Source: Tethya wilhelma | Taxonomy: Eukaryota > Porifera > Demospongiae > Tethyida > Tethyidae | Reading direction: 5' to 3' | Length of the DNA stretch: 64,000 nucleotides | Assembly: GCA_964030475.1 (NCBI GenBank) | Contig: CAXIPT010000001.1 | Coordinates: 23,605,527 to 23,669,526 of the forward strand | Shown: positions 57,762 through 64,000 of the stretch, piece by piece | Numbering within the stretch: the stretch's first letter is position 1 | Layout of the letters: each line of letters begins with the position of its first letter | Notes under the pieces: generated by a model | Databases searched by the model: none | The model's input: only the letters and a program-made list of their open reading frames with translations | Told to the model about the DNA's origin: nothing | Position numbers and translations under genes: made by a program

Positions 57762-58593
57762 ATGTCTGAAAATTCTATTGCTGTTACTTGTCTGTTAGCT
57801 GTGCTCATTGCTGTCCTGGAGCACTGTGCTGTGTTATGTCAGAATACAGGTGAGTGAGTGCAGTATATATATTATATATGATATTCATAACACGAATTAA
57901 ATTTGACTGAGTTAATAAATTCAGAACATATTAATTTATCTTTATAATGTATAGTCACCCTGTCCCTTGCTAATGGTGGCCCTTCTCTGGTTAACAACAG
58001 TGAGCTGCTCATCACCGATATTGGATCTGCCTTTTATGATAATACTCCTCTGGTCTGTACCACTACCTTCAGACCATGTTGTTCTTCTGGTGACAGTCGT
58101 GCTGGAGAGTGGTACTTTCCTAATGGAACAATGGTACCTAACTATGCTGCTGGGTGGAGTTTCTCTCGTGGTAGAAGTGATGAGGGAGAAGTTCGTCTGA
58201 ACCGATGGAACAATGCTATATCTCCTCTTGGAACCTTCTACTGTGAAATCCCTCTGAATAGTCTTACTGATTTAGTGAGACTCACTATTAGAGGTAATGC
58301 ATGGTACGATATAGCTACCAATACAACTAAAAATTAATGTTTGGTTGGCCTGTAGCTTTAAAATGCTGTCTTAAAATTGACAGTTATTGCCCCATCAACT
58401 GAAGTACTCACTACTGTGTCCCCTGCAACTGAAGCACCCACTACTGTGGCCCCTGCAACTGAAGCACCCACTACTGTGGCCCCTACAACTGAACCACCCA
58501 CTACTGTGGCCCCTACAACTGAACCACCCACCACTGTGGCCCCTACAACTGAACCTCCCACTACTGTCACCCCTACAACTGAACCACACAATA
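57762..58593 (+). CDS. Secreted Ig-like protein with Thr/Pro-rich repeats (5' part)
   Basis: Three exons in phase 1: 57,762-57,849, 57,955-58,293 and 58,384-58,593. The first encodes a signal peptide (MSENSIAVTCLLAVLIAVLE...). The second encodes an Ig-like Cys-rich domain paralogous to the second exon of the 22.5-25.9 kb receptor: both share a DIG element, a paired-Cys CC motif, a GEWYFPNGTMVP / [12 protein letters not shown] block and a terminal G-x-(F/Y)-C-(C/E) strand. The third encodes seven ten-residue units of the type TTVAPTTEPP, a mucin-like stalk likely O-glycosylated. It ends at an AATA|GTAAGC donor, but no later exon was found; the next kilobase is repeat DNA. The gene may continue past the repeats or be truncated. 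Confidence 0.7.
58395..58590. repeat. 30-bp coding minisatellite
   Basis: About seven tandem 30-bp units around CCCACTACTGTGGCCCCTAC within the Thr/Pro exon. All keep the reading frame. Confidence 0.92.
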
Positions 58594-58599
58594 GTAAGC

Positions 58600-59310
58600 A
58601 TGCCTTATATAGTACAAAATTTTTTTTAAAAAAAAACTTAGCAATGTAGGAATGGAACAAGGCATGCATATGTCTCAATTTCGGCACATGATTACTTAAT
58701 TTTTCATTTTTAATCCCCTAATTATTGGTGTATATAAATGGTTCAAGAATGATCTGTAGATGAATAGCTTATTAGTGACAATATCTCTTACAATCACGTT
58801 AATATTGTCCAAATTCCTGCCAATGTTATCACTCAGCTAAACAGTGGAATGAAGTATAGCAAGTAGGATCACATTATCAGCCAATAAGACTTAGGATGAA
58901 GTAGTCATGCATGTGCCGAAATTGAGACATGCATGCCTTGTTCCAATGCATTTTACAGCACTGCCGATTCTTACATTGCTTTTTTTAAAAAAAATATATT
59001 ACTTGTTCATTCACTTTTTTTAGCACTACAGTGTGGAGACTATTAGAGACTGGTTAAGTCCCTACAAAATGCTTGAGTAGCAGCTACATGCATTGTAATG
59101 CTAGAGTAACTAATACACATGCGTGTTAAATGCCACGTGGTTAGATAATGACTTATGAACTCTACGTACATGCAAGAACATTGCTATGTTGAACTACATG
59201 AATATACTAAGTTTCAAGGCTTTCTAGTTTTTGTTCAGGCTTATTTGTGATTAAAACCAGTATCAAGGACTGTAGTTCCCTTGAAAAGGACTTAGTACCT
59301 TATGCTGTCA
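58600..59310 (+). mobile_element. GGAATGGG repeat family, diverged partial copy
   Basis: Contains the inner pair (TCTCAATTTCGGCACATGAT and complement near 58,905-58,935), then TGCTTGAGTAGCAGCTACATG and the TTTCAAGGCTTTCTAGTTTT body. It stops before the CCCATTCCTACTATACG end. Confidence 0.65.
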
Positions 59311-59394
59311 TTCCCAGTACGGTAGTAGACTGGGTACATAGGAATGGCATGGAATCGGGATGGCCCATTAGCCCAATAAAAATATTCACGCGAA

Positions 59395-60000
59395 TAACTC
59401 TGCAAAAACTGAGCGCTTGGCATGCACTAAAAGGCTTCTTAAGCTACTATTTAGCTCTTTCTCTTTCTAATGAGCCCTAAAACATGGCCTAAAACCTTAT
59501 TATAAGAAGAAGGTGGAGAAAATTGGAGGTTTGGCATACTGATTATAGTTTGGATCAGTTTGGTACTTTAGCAATGGTGAAGAAGATGGAGAAATAATTA
59601 AGAAAAAAGAAATAAGAATTTCTTATTCTTTAGGATTTTTCTATCTTGGCTCAACTTTTCTCAGAGACTATTCAAGGGGCGGCGACTCCCATATGCTCTG
59701 TACTTGCAGCTGCGACCGCGGTCAAGATCTTGACCATTGTAAATTTTCATTTTGACCCTTGACCAGCGCTAAAATTTGAGCTTGACCGTTGACTGTAGCT
59801 GTGGTANTGAGCGCTTGTCACTAAAAGGCTTTTCAAGCTACTATTTAGCTCTTTCTCTTTCTAATGAGCCTTAAAACATGGCCTAAAACCATCGCTAAAG
59901 TACCAAACTAAAATATGCCAAACCTCCAAATTTCTCCATCTTCTTCTTATTCTTCTTCTTCTATCTTGGCTCAACTTTTCTCAGAGACTATTCACTTTTA
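59395..60000. repeat. Repeat with internal duplication at an ambiguous base
   Basis: The segment from TGAGCGCTTG (59,410) to CATGGCCTAAAACC recurs at 59,808-59,890, starting immediately after the N at 59,807. A GAAGAAGGTGGAGAAAATTGG stretch also recurs in inverse form near 59,930. Confidence 0.6.
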
Positions 60001-60469
60001 GAAGCTGATTCTTGAACGAACAAACTTGGTTTCTTTGGGGACAGTCGCTTTTGCCATCAGTTTTTTGTGTCTCTCATTGAGTTGCTAGATACAAGGCGAA
60101 AAGCGCCTTCTCCATATGGCCGCCATTAATTTCTAAATCATGCATTATTCATTAGCTAGCTAGCCTAACGACCCTTTCCATATTCAAGTGCGCGTTATTT
60201 GGAATCTATTTGCAGCATTCAGTGGCCCAAGTTTTGTCCTATCTTGTCGTTCTCTGTGTTCAGTTCTTCAGTAGGGAAGTTACCTTTAGCTAACAAGACA
60301 CAAATATAATGGATATAAATCATGTTCAACCTGGGGGTTCAGAGTTTCAATGGTCTGAAGGCATGTACTGTAGCTAGGCCCGGCCCTCAGGGCTGTTGGC
60401 AAGTTCTCTGAGGATAAAGACTAAATTCCACTGATATTGTAAACAATTATTCAAAAAAAAAATAAACCA

Positions 60470-60750
60470 AACAAGTACAAAAAACATTAGAAATGTAATG
60501 CAAACATAGGAATGGCCAAATCGTAAAAAAGTGAGCAAACAAGATAGGAATGCATGGTTGTCAGATTGAGTGAGTTCATTCCTGTGTCTACAATGTCATT
60601 AAGCTCAGTTGGGATATGAACATAGGTGACACAGTGAAATGAACTTGCTCAATCTGACAACCATGCATTCCTATCTTGTTTGCTCACTTTTTTACGATTT
60701 GGCCAATCCTATGTTTGCATTACATTTCTAATGTTTTTTGTACTTGTTAA
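60470..60750. mobile_element. Foldback MITE, AAGTACAAAAAACATTAG ends
   Basis: Inverted arms of about 120 bp: CAAGTACAAAAAACATTAG and on, matching the complement of CTAATGTTTTTTGTACTTG. The arms are nearly identical, suggesting recent activity. Confidence 0.85.
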
Positions 60751-60799
60751 TGTAAAATTAATTTTAGTAGCAACTGATGTGTGATGCTGTAATTGGCTT

Positions 60800-62163
60800 T
60801 TACTTTTTTGTAGTGCATGTTGGCAGAAGCTTCACATCATCCCGCTTGTATCCTGGGACTCGACCAGGCAGTAGAAGGGCATTCTCTTCAGCATAATTCT
60901 TCAAGAATTGCACCACGTACTCGATGTCTTCAATAGACCTAGCATTGTGAGGGAGCCGTTTGGTATTCCCATGCACCCTCGGCTGAAGCCCATTTTCCAG
61001 GTAATGCTTCTTTAGCTGCTTCAACCTGAAATTACCTGTATAGTTTTTACAACAGTATACCATGTTACAGGAGGTCAATTTTACCTTGTACATGTACACA
61101 TACATAGCATGAAATATTTCAATCCAGTCTGACATTCTTAATACATGCAGATACAAGTTACCTACCAATTCCGTGAAGAGCAAGAAATGTTTCTTTGTAG
61201 ATTTCGTGGTGGGTGTGGAAGAATTGTTGTGTGGTTACAACTCGTTGGTGTGAAGACTTGGAAAGGGTTTTCTCTGTGCTATTTGAGCGGCTATTTGGCC
61301 CAAGACTACCATGTCTAATTCCTTTCTTGTAAGTTCGTGACATTCGTCTCTGAACTTCTGGTAGTACTCTTTGCTAAAAAGTGAACTGCACATGGCACCA
61401 TTAGCTTTCTTGCATCCACACCCTTTTTCAAAAAATTTTTGTAACTCCTTGTCTGTGTATTATTCATCTTCCATCACTTCAGATACGTTTTTGTTTGGTG
61501 TTGAGTTCTGTTCGTCGTTGAGTTCAGCTGGTATATTCTTCTCCACAAACTGCCGTGTTGATTCTTCGCTGTTGTCTTGAAAGAGCTCCACTTCATCATC
61601 ATCGTCTTCGAGAGAGAGTCACCTGAAAGAAAAAATACAGCATTTAATTCATTATCTGTGTTAGAATTAGTATCATGCATGTCATGTGTGTCATGTGTGG
61701 AACCAGAATCAACACCAGGTCCTGTAAGAACGAAAGGGGTAGTAAAATAAGAATCACACCACATATAAAATTAATAGTCATCACTATCCCAGAAGAAGCT
61801 TCACTTGTATTCGTGTTAGAGTGTCCAATGGAAGCTGTCTTACTACTGGGACCTAAAAATGTGATCAAAGTTTAATAATAAGTAGCTAACAACAGTCAAG
61901 TTTGCTAGCTAGCTAGCGCTACTCGTACGAGTAGCACGCGCGGCCATTGAGTAAAGTTGACTGATTGCTGCTATTCGTAATATTCCGGCTCAGAGTGACA
62001 ATTAATAACAACCTGGTGGAGAAAGCGGTTCCTGATCCATAGAAGAATCCGATTCGTTTCCAGAGCAGTCGAGTCCGTTGTCATCACAGAAGTAGTCTTC
62101 AATCAGCTCCATGATAGAAGCTTGATCATTACTCCCGAAAAGATCGAAGTCATCCCCAGCCAT
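60800..62163 (-). pseudogene. Decayed transposon-associated gene
   Basis: Minus-strand coding remnants in order: MAGDDFDLFGSNDQ (about 62,163-62,012), short Ser-rich exons near 61,853-61,790 and 61,720-61,640, a main exon about 61,630-61,167 and a last one, 61,030-60,800. The main exon has a Cys-rich FEKGCGCKKANGAMCSS start, a FRDECHELTRKELDMVVLG block and a FHTHHEIYKETFLALHGIG end. The last exon reads GNFRLKQLKKHYLENGLQP, NTKRLPHNARS and LLLPGRVPGYKRDD. I associate this pattern with dispersed, multi-copy genes of sponges and cnidarians, but cannot name the family. It is broken by an in-frame TAA before YTDKEL, an apparent frameshift after VVLG, and loss of the 3' part at a repeat junction. 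Confidence 0.55.
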
Positions 62164-62458
62164 GTTGAACTTCTTTGCAATGATCTTTTCCATTCTTTGG
62201 AAGGTAAAGTCGTAGTAACAGATCAAAACAGGGGTCGTTGTAAAAGCTGGACTCTGGACTTTGGACTGGACTCTGGACTGGACTCTGGACAGGATTCTGG
62301 ATTGGGTTTTGGACTACATGTAACCTACCATGTGCATGTGCTGCTACTGGTTTCTACAACGAGCTGGCAGGATCTAGGAGGAGAGCATGCAGTTTTTTTT
62401 TTGTTGTTTTGTGAGCCGCTATATAACTAACTAGAATAGGTCATGTGTGCTTCCACAG

Positions 62459-62686
62459 AAACTGGAGTTATTGTTATTTCTTCGGACCCAAGTAGTCCCG
62501 TTAAAGTCTTCACTCCCACCAAGAGGTAAACCGCTTTGACAAAATCAGTTTTATATCTATAGCTACTGAATTTAAGAACCTGTGCATCTTTTATTGCAGG
62601 GACCCAGTTAGCACTGATAGTGACAGTGATAGAACAAGTGATGGAAAGGGGTCTCCTTCCATTTTAGGTGGAACAGCAAGAAAGAG
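62459..62686 (+). CDS. Two putative short exons, Ser/Asp-rich
   Basis: 62,459-62,525 and 62,600-62,686 have good acceptors and donors and compatible phases. They encode ETGVIVISSDPSSPVKVF... and DPVSTDSDSDRTSDG...; the first has a VIVIS SIM-like core. No start codon or domain is seen. They may link to the exons near 63.6 kb, but this was not established. Confidence 0.3.
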
Positions 62687-62997
62687 GTACAGAAAAACAA
62701 AAAAAAACGCTGTGGCTCTAGAGCAACGGCGCGGCACTGAGTCCGTATACTTCTTGTATTGCATGTGATAGTATCCGGATTTGCCATCGCTATCCGGCAA
62801 CATTGACTACAATGTGTTTAGCTTTAGTTTATGGACTGTAGCGCTAGGCACAGCAAAAAAAAAAAAGAGCCCTTGGTACCATTGTAATGGTGCTGGCAAG
62901 GCCCAGCATTCTCCCTGATCAAATTGGTGTATTCCCAGTACGGTAGTACTGGGTNTGTGATAGCCTTCTAAAAAGGATCAAGAACAATAATTTGAGT

Positions 62998-63150
62998 GTT
63001 ACAGAAGTAATCTTCAATCAGCTCCATGATAGAAGCTTGATCATTACTCCTGAAAAGATCGAAGTCATCCCCAGCCATGTTGAACTTCTTTGCAATGATG
63101 TTTTCCATTCTTTGGAAGGTAAAGTCGTAGTAACAGATCAAAACAGTAAG
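62998..63150. repeat. Direct duplicate of 62,085-62,230
   Basis: About 150 bp nearly identical to the first exon region of the decayed transposon gene, beginning a few tens of bases after the ambiguous base at 62,955. Confidence 0.8.
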
Positions 63151-63399
63151 AGAACAAAATTGCGTTCAGAGAGAAAATTCAAATTCTCAAAGCAGCTGTC
63201 ATTGATCATCTTATCAATAATGTTTTCTGTCCATAGTAACGCGTCTCCGTTCACGAGTGCTGCAATGGCTGACATGCTTGCACAAAATCGCTCGTATCTA
63301 TGCAGCGGATGCAGCTCCACCCACAAAATTTTGCCTGCTAGTAGCTAAGTCGTGCTCCACCCCATTGCCACTTTCAAAAAAAATTCGCGCAAAATCGCG

Positions 63400-63780
63400 T
63401 ATTCGACTAAAACCGCATTTTACTACAAACAAAGTTTGGTACTACCTGGTCGGTTTTCCAAAATTCGGTCACATTTCTCAGCTTACACAGCCAGCAGTAC
63501 CCCTCACAAAGGCAAAGCAGTTCAGTGAATTTACCTCACACTCAAACTTAATCGCTGAAGATAAGGTACGTTTGAGTGATCTAAAACCACTAACATTCAT
63601 ATAAGTTTACTGTATGTTTCCATCATTCTATAGTCACAGGTGGTTACTGATAACTTTAAAACTGATGTTCTTAGAAGATTAGAAAGCATTGACAACCTAC
63701 TAACAAAGGTACTCAGGGCACAAACTCGAGTCAAAATGGAACCTGGAGTGAAGATTTCGAATGAAGAAACCTGCATCATG
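63400..63780 (+). CDS. Two putative exons of an unrecognised gene
   Basis: An exon ending at 63,565 (…HSNLIAEDK|GTACGT) and one at 63,634-63,780 (SQVVTDNFKTDVLRR…NEETCIM|GTAAGG) are joined in phase 0. The second has a heptad-like helix (LRRLESIDNLLTKVLRAQ). The start of the first exon is uncertain. The gene probably continues past the window. No family recognised. Confidence 0.35.
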
Positions 63781-64000
63781 GTAAGGCAGCATGTTAAAGC
63801 TCTATGTATACTGATCAGTTTTTTACGGAACAACAATTACCGTATGGCCGGTTATTTTGGCGAGAATTAAATTTGGCGAAAGGGAGCTCAAACGATATTG
63901 GCGAACATTAATTTTAGCGAGTGAAACTTTGAAAGTGCATTACGTAATCCAGCGAGGTTAGTATAATAGCTACGCCTTCTTTTTGTTTTTCTTTTAGTAA

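Noticed and set aside
58395..58590. CRISPR-like array
   Set aside because: The units are tandem without unique spacers and keep a coding frame; the DNA is eukaryotic.
58358..58687. Minus-strand 109-residue frame of VVGATVVGGS repeats
   Set aside because: Shadow of the Thr/Pro-coding minisatellite on the plus strand, where signal peptide, splice sites and an Ig-like exon support the reading.
62122..62430. Plus-strand frame beginning MIITPEKIEVIPSH
   Set aside because: It is antisense to the first exon of the transposon-associated gene (MAGDDFDLFG), which fits better with the other minus-strand remnants. The tail is an imperfect GGACTCTGGACT tandem repeat. Not fully excluded.

Overview
The window looks like nuclear DNA of a non-bilaterian animal, most likely a demosponge (inference). 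Reasons: AT-rich sequence with many dinucleotide microsatellites, intron-rich genes with GT-AG junctions and TATA/AATAAA signals, dense non-autonomous DNA transposons, and domain mixes typical of sponges and cnidarians (Roc-COR with death domain, Ig-like plus EGF receptors). No database search was run. Exon models were built by hand from splice consensus, reading phase and protein motifs.

Layout. 1-1.5 kb: 3' part of a fibronectin type III gene (+). 2.0-8.6 kb: an 11-exon sorting nexin of the SNX7/SNX30 PX-BAR group (+). 9.0-10.1 kb: a gene with a C-terminal CBM21 domain (+). 10.4-11.4 kb: URAD, the OHCU decarboxylase of urate breakdown (+). 11.8-21.7 kb: a 14-exon gene (-) for a protein of about 1,726 residues with Kelch, ankyrin, Roc (large insert), COR, a CxxC pair and a death domain. 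22.5-25.9 kb: a type I receptor (-) with Ig-like, EGF, Ig and tyrosine-bearing tail. 26-33.4 kb: nested repeats plus a partial copy of the receptor's 5' end. 33.5-35.0 kb: an intact intronless homologue of bacterial MurL (+). 35-40.8 kb: repeats and foldback elements. 40.9-46.4 kb (-) and 51.8-57.0 kb (+): two inverted copies of a DEDDh exonuclease gene; the + copy is intact and its N-terminus carries tandem SUMO-interaction-like motifs, the - copy is truncated. 57.8-58.6 kb: start of a second secreted Ig-like protein with a Thr/Pro repeat stalk (+). 60.8-62.2 kb: a decayed transposon-associated gene (-). 62.4-63.8 kb: weakly supported exons (+).

There is no operon-like pathway here. The genes are separate eukaryotic units serving membrane traffic (SNX), possible glycogen or carbohydrate binding (CBM21), purine catabolism (URAD), signalling or innate immunity (Roco-death, receptors) and nucleic acid processing (exonuclease). 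Best candidates for something undescribed: the MurL-like gene in an animal context, the Kelch-Ank-Roc-COR-death architecture with a split Roc domain, and the poly-SIM exonuclease. Several single-N positions fall at or near duplication boundaries, so some duplications may be assembly or haplotype artefacts. Two foldback families have 9-bp target-site duplications, with empty sites visible in the opposite arm of the exonuclease duplication.
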